A stretch of DNA of 52,483 nucleotides from Planctomycetota bacterium (GTDB taxonomy: Bacteria; Planctomycetota; Planctomycetia; Gemmatales; Gemmataceae), in NCBI GenBank assembly GCA_021809185.1, contig JAKBAI010000007.1:1-52483 (forward strand), given 5' to 3'. Below, piece by piece: positions 30,057 through 38,494 of the stretch (position 1 is the first letter of the stretch; each line of letters opens with the position of its first letter). Position numbers and translations under genes: made by a program. Under the pieces are notes generated by a model. It worked only from the letters and a program-made list of their open reading frames with translations, did no database searches and was not told where the DNA came from.

Positions 30057-31079
30057 TCAATTATCCCCCAAAAGCGCTGGGATTTTTTGGTGGAGATGTT
30101 CAATTTCTTTCATCGACTCTCCTAAATATGCCAATAATCCTAAGTCGCTTTTGGTGACGGTTCCGCCTGAAAAAAGCCAGGCACGAATCCGGAATAGTTT
30201 GTACAATTTAACCAGTTTGCGATCCGATATGAAGATATGATCTTCGCGAACGAGGGTTTTAACTAATCTTTGAAATTCTCGGAAAACATCATTGGGAAAA
30301 AACTTCGTGCGATCGTTCTGCAGATCGTTTTCTCCAGTTCCTTTCCGTTCCGCGAAAAGATAGCTTAAATAGGCATGTGCTTTGAAAAAGTCTTCGAGGG
30401 AACAAAGACCTTCCGCCCAAGGTTTCTTTTGAAACACCCGGTACGTTTCGCTTTGTAAACCGGTATCGATCAAGTCCTGAAAATAGCGATCTTGGACCGA
30501 TCGGCTCAGTACTTTTAGCACAAATCGATCTTTCAGAGCCGCTAATTCCCCCTGTTCAGGAATCTCATTCGTTGCCGCGAATAAAATCCGCAGAGGAACC
30601 GGTTCTGGTACCCCATCTTGGTAGAATTTTTTCTCATTGATGATTGTAAGCAAAATATTCAAAATAGCGGAGTTGGACTTGAATATTTCATCCAAAAATG
30701 CCAATCGGCATGTAGGTAACTTCCCCTGTTTTCGCCGAATATACTGGCCGTCGCGCAATTTGGAAATATCGATAGCACCAATAATTTCCGAAGGTTCTGT
30801 AAAGCGCGTAAGCATGTATTCAAAATAATCTTCTTCGGAAATCTGCAACGATTCTTTAAACTTTAATACCAAATCTGATTTGGCGGTTCCGGGCGGTCCC
30901 ACGAGAAGTAGCGGTTCTTGGGCCACCGCTGCTATGACCATCAGATCGATTAATTCTTGCTTTTGCACAAAAAACCGGCCAAGAGATTGGCGAAAATGAT
31001 TGATGCGTCGACGAATCTCTTCCGATTCTTTTTTCAGTGCAGCAAAGGAAGGTATCTCCCATTCAACAATATCCGACAA
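30057..31079 (-). CDS. RavA-like MoxR-type AAA+ ATPase
   Basis: 340 residues, a second MoxR-branch ATPase of RavA type. Walker A GPPGTAKS is at residues 61-68 and Walker B RLAFLDEIFK around 125-134. LFAATNEIPEQGELAALKDRF is the sensor 1/arginine-finger region. Its N-terminal ASKxE-like helices match RavA more than the MoxR at 2694. The start is TTG (complement of 31077-31079), supported by GGAG seven bases upstream; no in-frame ATG fits better. RavA ATPases usually sit beside a VWA protein (ViaA) gene, but none is next to it here, so the partner must be elsewhere or replaced. Family call firm; partner unknown. Confidence 0.9.
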   Translation of the reverse strand: MSDIVEWEIPSFAALKKESEEIRRRINHFRQSLGRFFVQKQELIDLMVIAAVAQEPLLLVGPPGTAKSDLVLKFKESLQISEEDYFEYMLTRFTEPSEIIGAIDISKLRDGQYIRRKQGKLPTCRLAFLDEIFKSNSAILNILLTIINEKKFYQDGVPEPVPLRILFAATNEIPEQGELAALKDRFVLKVLSRSVQDRYFQDLIDTGLQSETYRVFQKKPWAEGLCSLEDFFKAHAYLSYLFAERKGTGENDLQNDRTKFFPNDVFREFQRLVKTLVREDHIFISDRKLVKLYKLFRIRAWLFSGGTVTKSDLGLLAYLGESMKEIEHLHQKIPALLGDN

Positions 31080-31206
31080 GGCAAAACTCCATTTATTAAT
31101 GATTTACTTCGGTGTTTATTTTAGTATTGAAGCGATTACTCAGATTCTGATTATATATAATCAGGGCAACAGAAATTTTAATCGACTAAAAATAACGCAA
31201 TAAACA

Positions 31207-31314
31207 AGAACTGGGATCCCCTTTTATCCATCGAAAAGCACGATCGTATCCAAGGATAGTAATTCAAGGATAGCAATCCAAAGATGGTAATCCAAGGATA
31301 GCAATCCCAGTTCT
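31207..31314. repeat. 14-bp tandem array bounded by an 11-bp inverted repeat
   Basis: Four copies of caaggatagcaatc-like units with a period of 14 (31251-31306) lie between AGAACTGGGAT at 31207-31217 and its exact complement ATCCCAGTTCT at 31304-31314. The whole is 108 bases and ends 8 bases before the stop codon of the C45 hydrolase gene. It looks like a miniature repeat element or a terminator region with expanded loop. Confidence 0.6.
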
Positions 31315-31321
31315 CAAAAAA

Positions 31322-34255
31322 TTATTTTTTCATTTCCAAAGAATATTGATTCTCTGATTTATCTTGGGTTCGGTGAATCGCCTCTTTGCGATGAGGAGAA
31401 ATAACGACTTCCCCCATAGTTGCGCCGCGAATCCCCAGAGCTTTCACTGCATGATAGGTAGATTCATACCCATTTCCCGAAACGACGACCATTGATCGAG
31501 AGGGGTTCAGTGGATGAATCGCTGCTGCTAAAACCGCACTCCCTTCGTGAGAATAAATTTCTCCTTTGAATTGAAAGTAATCTGAGCCAAACTCGATTGG
31601 GAATAGCTTTTGATATTTGGCAACCAGTGAATTCGCTGAAGGATTTCCGATGAGAATGACATGGTTTTTTCGCAACAGATTTTCGGAAATATCTTTATCG
31701 GCATATACAGGGACAACAATATTGCTCCAGGAAGCACGGATCTGTTGCTGCAAATGCAGTGCGGTTGCTTTAAGTGCGGGGGCGAAAGCCTGCGTTCCAT
31801 AAACGATAACCGTCTCCTCTAAATCCGCCGAAAAGGAAGAAACGGTATATCGGCGAGCACCATCCCGGGGTAATCGGTAATAAGGATCGACAACCATATT
31901 CACCGGATACCCTTCTACTACGATCGAGAATTTCCCTTCATCATCGAGATGGATGGTTTTGACTATACTACGCAACGATTTTTTCTCTTCTTTGGAAGAA
32001 TCCCTAGGAGTATCCCTAGAAGAATTCATGGGAGAATTACCATTTCCGTTTGCCAAAGCGGTTTGTCTTCCCAGAGAGACCGCCGATTCTTGATGTTTAT
32101 CATCTACCCAGAGTTTGACTTCTAGAGTTTTTGGCAACCAGAGTTTTTTGCTAGGAGAAGTAAACTGCCCTTTTAGGTCATAATTCTGCCCTGATCGTTT
32201 CACTTTTGAAATACTCTTGGTAACGACCTGAAAATCCCAGTTAAAGGTTTTCTGATGAAGCCAAGAGTTACAGAACGATTCCCATTTTTGTTTGGTTTCC
32301 GTTTCAATGAAGGCGATAAATTGCGTTGTATCGACCTCTTTCCCTGCGAAGCGATGGCCAAAATCGTCCATCAGTTTAACAAATTTTTCTTGGCCGATTT
32401 CCAATTTCAGAGCATCGAGGAGAAAGCAACCGCGCGCGGTCTCGGCACGGACCCAGCGGTCCCGTTCTAGATCGAAGGGATTACTTTCGGCATTAGGGTT
32501 TTGCGGTCTGCTCTGCCAAGCAACCAGATTTTGATATCTTCTTACGGCAAGATCCTGTTGCATTTTTTCAGTGAGTTGTGACTGATATTTTCGCGAGTTG
32601 GCTTCATAGGCAGCAAGAGATTCATATTCGGCGAATGCGGAAGCCAACCAGCTATCCTTATCAGATTTTGGTAATAATGTGCCAAACCAGAGAGGGTTAC
32701 TGCTATTGGTCCAAATGGCGGAGATCGTTCCGGGCACTCGCCAGGGCAAGGCACGAGCGGGGAGATCGACCACCGAATTGGTTGATCCCATACTTGGCGG
32801 ATTGGCATGCAGCACCGTCCAAGGGTTAGGAATTAGAGGAAGGATCCGCTCATAGTCTCGAATCTCTGTAGGACGAGCTGTCCAAACATTCCCCAAAGGC
32901 GGTCCCCACAAGGCCCAAGTTTTCAGCTCTTTTGCCATGGCACTGGTTGTAATTTTGGCATCCAGAGAAGGGTAGGCCGTGATCGGCGCGGTCATGAAAA
33001 TCTGTTTGGTATTTTCCAGCGAAATTTTCCCTTGATTCTTCTGGTAAAATTTCAACCAAGTTTTATCTCGTTCGGAAGGACTCCAAACCATATTATGAGG
33101 TTTTTCTTGAGTGCTGGGAATCGTTTCCAATCGAACTTGTAAATCTTTAGTATTATTACAACCCCAATAAAACCCTTTGGTATTACCGAACCATTCCTCT
33201 TTTGAGCTGCGCATCAGCTTGTGTTGACTGGTTCCGAGTTCAAAAAGGGCTATTTCATCGGTTTTGGCATCGCCCAATAACCATTCGTTCGAATAGAGAC
33301 CGTTATTTTCGGTTTTCAAAATCTCAACCGCTTTGTCGATACTATCTGCATACTGTAAAACTTTGCGAATGCGCGAAGCCAATGTCTGCCCTTTTTCATT
33401 AAATTTCGTTTGGCGAATCGTTGTTTCACAAACCATCAAACCGGTTTCATTGATATAATAATCCATCCCGCTTTGAATCCCTCCTGGAAACGATTGCATG
33501 GCCAGATGGTAGCCTTTTTCTGGTTTAATATCGATCCAAACATTCGAAAATCGTCCGCCATAGAGGCCAAACATGGTTATATGGCCAAATACGATCTTCC
33601 CATCAGCGGTAGCGGGACCGGTTGCCGCAAAAGCGGAACAATGCTCGAGCTGACGACCTGGCATTTTCCTAGGCGAATTTTTCTCGAATTTTTTCCCTTC
33701 CAGCCCTGTTGGGGTCGCATTCAAAGCCGATCCCAGAGTGAAAATTTCCGGCCAGAGATTCACTGCTGCAATATCAATCACATCTAAAGGCCGCTCATCA
33801 AAACTTCCCCCTGCGGCATTCGCCCCATCGGCAATCCCCTTCATTTCTTCGAGGTATTCGGGATCGAATTTCCGTAAAAATAGGGCATTGACAAGCACTC
33901 GCGTGGATCGCCAAGCGACTTCCGGGTCTTTTTTGGAGACTTCACTAGCACAAGCATAGACAAATTCGTTGATTTCTTCAGCTAATAATTTGCCATGTTG
34001 AAAGCCGCGTTCATACGGTTTTCCTTCTAGATGCAGATAAATCCAGCCCTCTTGATGATAACGGTACCCTTTACCGTATCGGCGCACCGTTTGGGCGGAC
34101 GGTTTGTATTCCTCTTTGCTCAAATTTGACGGCAAATTTGGTTCTTTAGCGGAAATAATCGAATCCGATCCGGGATTCACCAAAAACAGCAGACTAAACA
34201 ACGATAACCAGGGGAAAACGCCCTTCGTTCCCTGGTTAACTGTGAACTTTTGCAT
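31322..34255 (-). CDS. Exported C45-type (acyl-transferase/hydrolase) protein with extra C-terminal domains
   Basis: About 977 residues. A signal peptide is at the N-terminus (WLSLFSLLFLVNPGSDS). The N-terminal C45 / phospholipase-B-like Ntn-hydrolase domain holds RGFQHGKLLAEEI and the nucleophile Cys at HCSAFAATG (residue 211 counted from the upstream ATG 34270). It also has GLMVCETTIRQTKFN and EWLLGDAKTDEIALFELG. After about residue 590 come a helical segment like the last domain of M1 aminopeptidases (ETARGCFLLDALKLEIGQEKFVKLMDDFG) and a final alpha/beta domain with NHVILIGNPSAN and VVVSGNGYEST. Ntn-hydrolases self-cleave before the Cys and act on amide bonds. ATG 34255 is preferred because AGGA precedes it. 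The fusion is not a textbook architecture, so the substrate is open. Confidence 0.82.
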   Translation of the reverse strand: MQKFTVNQGTKGVFPWLSLFSLLFLVNPGSDSIISAKEPNLPSNLSKEEYKPSAQTVRRYGKGYRYHQEGWIYLHLEGKPYERGFQHGKLLAEEINEFVYACASEVSKKDPEVAWRSTRVLVNALFLRKFDPEYLEEMKGIADGANAAGGSFDERPLDVIDIAAVNLWPEIFTLGSALNATPTGLEGKKFEKNSPRKMPGRQLEHCSAFAATGPATADGKIVFGHITMFGLYGGRFSNVWIDIKPEKGYHLAMQSFPGGIQSGMDYYINETGLMVCETTIRQTKFNEKGQTLASRIRKVLQYADSIDKAVEILKTENNGLYSNEWLLGDAKTDEIALFELGTSQHKLMRSSKEEWFGNTKGFYWGCNNTKDLQVRLETIPSTQEKPHNMVWSPSERDKTWLKFYQKNQGKISLENTKQIFMTAPITAYPSLDAKITTSAMAKELKTWALWGPPLGNVWTARPTEIRDYERILPLIPNPWTVLHANPPSMGSTNSVVDLPARALPWRVPGTISAIWTNSSNPLWFGTLLPKSDKDSWLASAFAEYESLAAYEANSRKYQSQLTEKMQQDLAVRRYQNLVAWQSRPQNPNAESNPFDLERDRWVRAETARGCFLLDALKLEIGQEKFVKLMDDFGHRFAGKEVDTTQFIAFIETETKQKWESFCNSWLHQKTFNWDFQVVTKSISKVKRSGQNYDLKGQFTSPSKKLWLPKTLEVKLWVDDKHQESAVSLGRQTALANGNGNSPMNSSRDTPRDSSKEEKKSLRSIVKTIHLDDEGKFSIVVEGYPVNMVVDPYYRLPRDGARRYTVSSFSADLEETVIVYGTQAFAPALKATALHLQQQIRASWSNIVVPVYADKDISENLLRKNHVILIGNPSANSLVAKYQKLFPIEFGSDYFQFKGEIYSHEGSAVLAAAIHPLNPSRSMVVVSGNGYESTYHAVKALGIRGATMGEVVISPHRKEAIHRTQDKSENQYSLEMKK

Positions 34256-34484
34256 CGCGACTATCCTCATTTCAACAAGATAAGATATACAGAAATAAAA
34301 ATACCTTGGGAGAAGAAAAGTATATTGACTTTATTTTAGCGGGTCTTACAATGAATTCCATAGATTTTGAAAAGGGAGTCAGAAATTACTGGAATTGCTA
34401 TTAATTACTAAATATTTTTAATTACTAATTTTTTCAGGGTTTTTCTTTTTCAGAAATTTATCGATTAGCTGAGATATAAAGTCA

Positions 34485-34574
34485 TAAAGTTTATAGATAT
34501 AAAGTTTATAGACCGAAAGATTATAGATCGAAAGATTATAGATCTAAAGTTTATAGATCTAAAGTTTATAGACT
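34485..34574. repeat. Six tandem copies of a 15-bp unit
   Basis: Units of the form (t/g)aaag(t/a)ttatagatc repeat with a period of 15 in the gap between the C45 gene and tRNA-Val. The 34271-34681 stretch otherwise shows no gene. A+T-rich. Confidence 0.75.
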
Positions 34575-34681
34575 GATAGAAAAGTTCTTAGCTAAGAGAG
34601 AGTTTTGCTATATTTAAGACAATTTTTTTGATTCATGTTGATATTTCGTTCGTAGATTGATATTATATCAATACGATTTCA

Positions 34682-34755
34682 GGGCGCTTAGCTCAGTTGG
34701 CTAGAGCACCAGCTCGACACGCTGGGGGTCACAGGTTCGAATCCTGTAGCGCCCA
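34682..34755 (+). tRNA. tRNA-Val (anticodon GAC)
   Basis: A complete cloverleaf: acceptor GGGCGCT/AGCGCCC, D stem GCTC/GAGC, anticodon stem CCAGC/GCTGG, T stem ACAGG/CCTGT with TTCGAAT loop, discriminator A34755; no encoded CCA. The anticodon loop reads TCGACAC, so position 33 is C where almost all tRNAs have U. All stems pair fully, so it is not obviously a pseudogene. It stands at the edge of a G+C-richer region. Confidence 0.93.
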
Positions 34756-34915
34756 TTCACTATTTCACACCTCAAAAAAGTGAAGTAGCATATCGCTTTT
34801 TTTGTAGATGGGTATGCTCAGTTTCGACGAATACCCATCAGAAAATCTGATTTAGCAGTAGAGATGAACCAGAGATAGTAGTAGAGACCGATGAGCCCGA
34901 GTTGCTGATCGTCGG

Positions 34916-34971
34916 CAAGCTACCATCGGGAAGCTGCCATCGGGAATCTACCATCGGGAATCTGCCAATTT
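34916..34971. repeat. Four tandem 14-bp units before the nitrilase gene
   Basis: Units gaagctgccatcgg / gaatctaccatcgg alternate (first unit starts c, last ends aattt), directly before the AGGGGA Shine-Dalgarno site and ATG 34983. They lie in the leader of the next gene. Confidence 0.7.
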
Positions 34972-34982
34972 AGGGGACAGGT

Positions 34983-35783
34983 ATGATACGTTCTCGTTCG
35001 ATTGCCGTTGCTCAGACATGCCCGGTAAAGGGCGATGTGCTATCCAACCTTGATGAACATGTTCAACTCGCTCGCCTTGCCGCAAACGAAGGTGCAGCGG
35101 TTGTTTTGTTTCCCGAGCTTTCGCTCACCGGCTATGAACTGGCAGATGCCGCTAATCTGGCGTTCTCCGAGAGTGATCCGCGTTTGGGACCGTTACTCGA
35201 TGTGGCAGTAAGCCACGGAATGGTACTTGTTGTCGGCGCACCTGTTCGAATCGGATCGTCTTTCCACATCGGTGCGTTCATCCTTTTTCCTAATCAAACT
35301 ATCGAACTCTACACGAAGCATTATCTGGGGGCATTTCCACCGAGCGCAATTTGCGATAGTTGCGACGGCATTGTGCCTCCTGCAGAAGCTACCTCATTTC
35401 AACCCGGTGATCATGATCCGCTCATCCATTTCGGTGGCAATATTGCTGCTGTGGCAATCTGTGCCGATATTGGTAGACCAGCCCACGCACAAAGGGCATC
35501 TAATCGAAATGCTGATACTTATCTAGCGAGCATGTTCGTGATCCCTTCCGACTTTGAAGGGGTAGTCTCAAAGCTGAGCCATTATGCTGTGCAGCATCGC
35601 ATGATGACGGCTTTCGCCAACTTCGGCGGTCCATCCGGTGGTCTCAGGTCGGCGGGCCGTAGTGCGATCTGGTCCGAGACGGGTGAACTGCTGGTACAAC
35701 TGGAAACGAACGGTCCTGGCGTTGCTGTGGTGACCGAGACGCCAGAGGGTCGCCGGACACGAGCAGTTGCAGTTGTCGGTTAA
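34983..35783 (+). CDS. Carbon-nitrogen hydrolase (nitrilase superfamily)
   Basis: 266 residues, normal for the family. The Glu-Lys-Cys triad is visible: E45 in LFPELSLTGY, K112 in LYTKHYL and C160 in AVAICADIG. Enzymes of this family hydrolyse or condense amides and nitriles in the cytoplasm; the class (omega-amidase, carbamoylputrescine amidase, or other) cannot be told from sight. ATG 34983 follows AGGGGA with a five-base spacer. The gene is visibly G+C-richer than its neighbours on the left. It lies 228 bases after tRNA-Val, which suggests acquisition. No operon partner on its strand. Confidence 0.92.
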   Translation: MIRSRSIAVAQTCPVKGDVLSNLDEHVQLARLAANEGAAVVLFPELSLTGYELADAANLAFSESDPRLGPLLDVAVSHGMVLVVGAPVRIGSSFHIGAFILFPNQTIELYTKHYLGAFPPSAICDSCDGIVPPAEATSFQPGDHDPLIHFGGNIAAVAICADIGRPAHAQRASNRNADTYLASMFVIPSDFEGVVSKLSHYAVQHRMMTAFANFGGPSGGLRSAGRSAIWSETGELLVQLETNGPGVAVVTETPEGRRTRAVAVVG

Positions 35784-36180
35784 TCGTGCCCACTGTCTTT
35801 GCGCACTTTCTAACCAATCGGCAAGCTTGAAGTGTACAACCTCAGCGAAGCGGACGCAGTGTCAGATTTGGTACGAGGAGAAGGTCAGGAATAGAACGGA
35901 GGACTTGAGCACTGGTCTGTTGATCCGTGCAACCTCGAAGGATACGGCGCTGTGACCCATCGAATAAAACAGAACAGGCAGAACTTGGGCTTGATAGAAC
36001 GAATCACCCTGGTGTTGGGGTGAAAGAAGCTCTTGAGGCCCGGGTTCGCAAGGCTTATAACGTAAGCGATTCAACGTACGGGGATGGGGCCGAGTCTTAT
36101 CTTAGCGGATTTAGCGCTCATACCAAAAAGTCTCCAATTCTGCTGCTGGAAGTTCGGACTCCTCGAGTCGCTGAGAACGA
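35784..36180. other. G+C-rich stretch with only fragmentary frames
   Basis: About 400 bases between the nitrilase and the OLD gene, which converge on it. Composition is like those two genes. Two plus-strand frames (35767-35955 and 35927-36205) contain bits such as VKEALEARVRKAYNVSDSTYGDG that look gene-like but match no family known to me. They may be debris of a gene in the same acquired segment. Confidence 0.3.
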
Positions 36181-38307
36181 TCACTGTTGTTCTTCCTGTG
36201 CTTGAAGATAGTCAAGCACCTTTTCCACAAATTCCCAAATGTCACCACTCTTATCCTTTGCCTCTCGAATCCTCTCAGCTGCTATTGCTGCTCGTTCAGT
36301 TTTTGACGTTCCACTACTCTTCGGATGATCTTCCATCAAGTGTTTCACCCAGTTTTCAAGTTCTCCTACCGGTACGAAGAAGAGGCCAAGCTCGGCGAAT
36401 TTATTGATTACCTCTATAAGATGTGAATGAATTTCGGGCTTGTCTTTGTATGACTCTATGCCTCCTTTCTTGAGCCTGCGATTCCGTTTCAGTCGTTCCG
36501 CTAACTCATTGAGGCTGCTCCGCAAGCTGTTGTCTTCATTGTTCTCCCAATTCAACGAATTCTCAGAGAGATCTTCAGAGATCTTTTTCAATTGTTCTCT
36601 CGCTTCCCCCACAGTAAGTGTAGCAGGTAGTGATTTGATCTCATTGGCAACTTTTTGCAGCGACTCAACGGCCTCCTTTTTTAGCTTATCATCGGCATTT
36701 GAGCCAAGCACATTTGCGATAGTCTTGATCTTGTCCGTGTCGCATACTGCGTCCAGATCGGCGATGACAGCGGTAGGGATACCGAGAGAGCGGTAGAACT
36801 GCAAAGGCTTAGCAAAGCCTCCCGTGCCTTCGACAGAAACAAAATGGACTTCCCTGGACTGGTAAGCTGGTAGTGCTTCCGAAGCTGCCTGATACATCTC
36901 CCGGTCACCTGCACCCTCAACGAGAACTACCCCCTTAGAGAAGATGCCATCCAGGATTGCTTCGCCTCTGACCTTCGGATTCCGCACGCTCTCCAATAAC
37001 TCCTGCTTATTCAACAGCCTTCCAGCGAACCTCCTGTTTCGTCTTGTCAGATGGATGAACGTAATTTGCTTGTTTGTTTCCAGGAGCCCTCGGATAACGT
37101 GACTACTATGGGTAGCAACGAAGGTCACATGATCTTCCTTGGCATACTTCCCAATGAATTTCCCTATGTGGTACGCCTGAGGAGGGTGAAGGCAAAGTTC
37201 CGGCTCATCAATGAGTACTACAGGTCGGATGCCCACTAGAAGCGAGAGACAAGTCCCGACATAGGATCTGTAGCCGTCCCCCTCGTTTTCGATGATACGG
37301 TATTTTCTTTCTTTCAAGGGATTGTTCATCTCACCAGTTGGAGGGCGATTGGGAGTACCTGCTACTCGCAGTTGCAAGGTGTCCTTCTCGGAAATGTCAA
37401 GCCACACAGCGTTCCCGAAGACGTTACCTGTCTCCTCGGCGAGCTTGTCCTGTGCCTCGCTATTGAGGGATAGGGCCTGAATCGGTACATCTGGCGGATA
37501 GTACCTGCTATCGAAGCTGGCGACCTTGTCGCAAATTCGCCTCCTCTCCTCGAGATCGAGACGGGCAACCAGCGCAAACCCGATGGAGTTGAACCAACTC
37601 GGATTTTTTCCATTTCGTTCTGAATTGAAATTGTTGTACTCTCTTTCGAGCATCGGCAATGACATGGTAACTGAACGACGGTTATTATCTTCTTTAGTAA
37701 GTTCTGACTTCAGGAACGCATCAAATCGTCGATATTGCGCGGGGTGTAGATCCGATGACGCTGGCCGAAAGGATTTGTTGGCGATGAGTTCTTTGACCAA
37801 TCCTTGATAGTTATCCGGCATTTGGGCAGCGAGGTTATGACAAACGACGAAGTTAGGATTGCCCGTTAGTAAATAATTATCGATATCACGAAGGAATAGC
37901 GTTTTGCCCGATGAATTGGGGCCAACGACGACGATGATGCCTTTCGGTTGGGAAATCTCGGCCTCAGACCCAGGCAACCAGATGGTTTTCAGCGGGTTGT
38001 AAGCGGAAAGTATTGACATTGGTTGTCTCGGAACTGCCACGCCATTGTCCTCAAGCTTTTTTTGGTACAACTGGAGCTGAGTAGAATTTAAATTAGCGAT
38101 GTACTCATTGGCGCGCGGTTCGAGGTTGATCTGACCTTCCTTATTTAAGCTCTCCAGATGTTTTAGCACTTCATCGACGCTCATCCCCAATTCATTAGCT
38201 ATGGAATTGGCTGTGATGCTGCAAATCATCGGATTGACTTGAAGATGAAGCGCACCGAATATCACCTTAAGGATTTTATCCCGAATCTGCTCTCCATTTT
38301 TACTCAT
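36181..38307 (-). CDS. OLD-type ATPase-TOPRIM nuclease with N-terminal winged-helix-like region
   Basis: 708 residues. Residues about 20-70 look like a winged-helix (ITANSIANELGMSVDEVLKHLESLNKEGQINLE). The SMC/ABC-type ATPase has Walker A GPNSSGKT (129-136), signature-like GDGYRSYVG (343-351), Walker B VVLIDEPELCLHP (363-375) and H-loop ATHSSHV (398-404). The TOPRIM domain has E464 in VLVEG and D517/D519 in IADLDAVCD, then a helical insert and the typical end FFVPVGELENWV. This is the OLD nuclease layout, also used by GajA of the Gabija anti-phage system. No UvrD-like partner (GajB) is present here. AGAGGAG precedes ATG 38307 by seven bases. G+C-richer than surroundings. A defence role is inferred, not shown. 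Confidence 0.9.
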   Translation of the reverse strand: MSKNGEQIRDKILKVIFGALHLQVNPMICSITANSIANELGMSVDEVLKHLESLNKEGQINLEPRANEYIANLNSTQLQLYQKKLEDNGVAVPRQPMSILSAYNPLKTIWLPGSEAEISQPKGIIVVVGPNSSGKTLFLRDIDNYLLTGNPNFVVCHNLAAQMPDNYQGLVKELIANKSFRPASSDLHPAQYRRFDAFLKSELTKEDNNRRSVTMSLPMLEREYNNFNSERNGKNPSWFNSIGFALVARLDLEERRRICDKVASFDSRYYPPDVPIQALSLNSEAQDKLAEETGNVFGNAVWLDISEKDTLQLRVAGTPNRPPTGEMNNPLKERKYRIIENEGDGYRSYVGTCLSLLVGIRPVVLIDEPELCLHPPQAYHIGKFIGKYAKEDHVTFVATHSSHVIRGLLETNKQITFIHLTRRNRRFAGRLLNKQELLESVRNPKVRGEAILDGIFSKGVVLVEGAGDREMYQAASEALPAYQSREVHFVSVEGTGGFAKPLQFYRSLGIPTAVIADLDAVCDTDKIKTIANVLGSNADDKLKKEAVESLQKVANEIKSLPATLTVGEAREQLKKISEDLSENSLNWENNEDNSLRSSLNELAERLKRNRRLKKGGIESYKDKPEIHSHLIEVINKFAELGLFFVPVGELENWVKHLMEDHPKSSGTSKTERAAIAAERIREAKDKSGDIWEFVEKVLDYLQAQEEQQ

Positions 38308-38325
38308 ATATCAACTCCTCTCAGA

Positions 38326-38421
38326 AGCCAGGGCACAATCTTACCTGGCTATCTTCTCCTGCTTGCCATATCACTCGAACAACTAACCCAGGAGAAGGTT
38401 AATTCCTCGAAGTCGACTTCA
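38326..38421. promoter_or_regulatory. Consecutive hairpins in the leader of the OLD gene
   Basis: Three inverted repeats follow each other just upstream of the Shine-Dalgarno site. They are AGCCAGG/CCTGGCT (38326-38332 and 38344-38350), CTTCTCCTG/CAGGAGAAG (38353-38361 and 38389-38397), and the palindrome GAAGTCGACTTC (38410-38421). All arms pair perfectly. They could be a structured leader on the minus-strand mRNA or part of a plus-strand RNA ending at the terminator just after. Confidence 0.55.
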
Positions 38422-38436
38422 TTCTCTCGGACCGTG

Positions 38437-38470
38437 AAGCGTGGACCGAGCAATACGGTCCGCGCTTTTT
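38437..38470 (+). terminator. Rho-independent terminator pointing away from the OLD gene
   Basis: Stem AAGCGTGGACCG (38437-38448) pairs over 12 positions, one of them a wobble, with CGGTCCGCGCTT (38456-38467), and TTTTT follows at 38466-38470. An alternative overlapping stem CGGACCGT/ACGGTCCG is also present. On the plus strand no coding gene ends here, so it may terminate a short untranslated RNA. Confidence 0.65.
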
Positions 38471-38494
38471 GAGTCGACGTTTTGAGCCATTATA

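Noticed and set aside
34485-34574. CRISPR array
   Set aside because: Units are 15 bp in direct contact with no unique spacers, and no cas genes are near.
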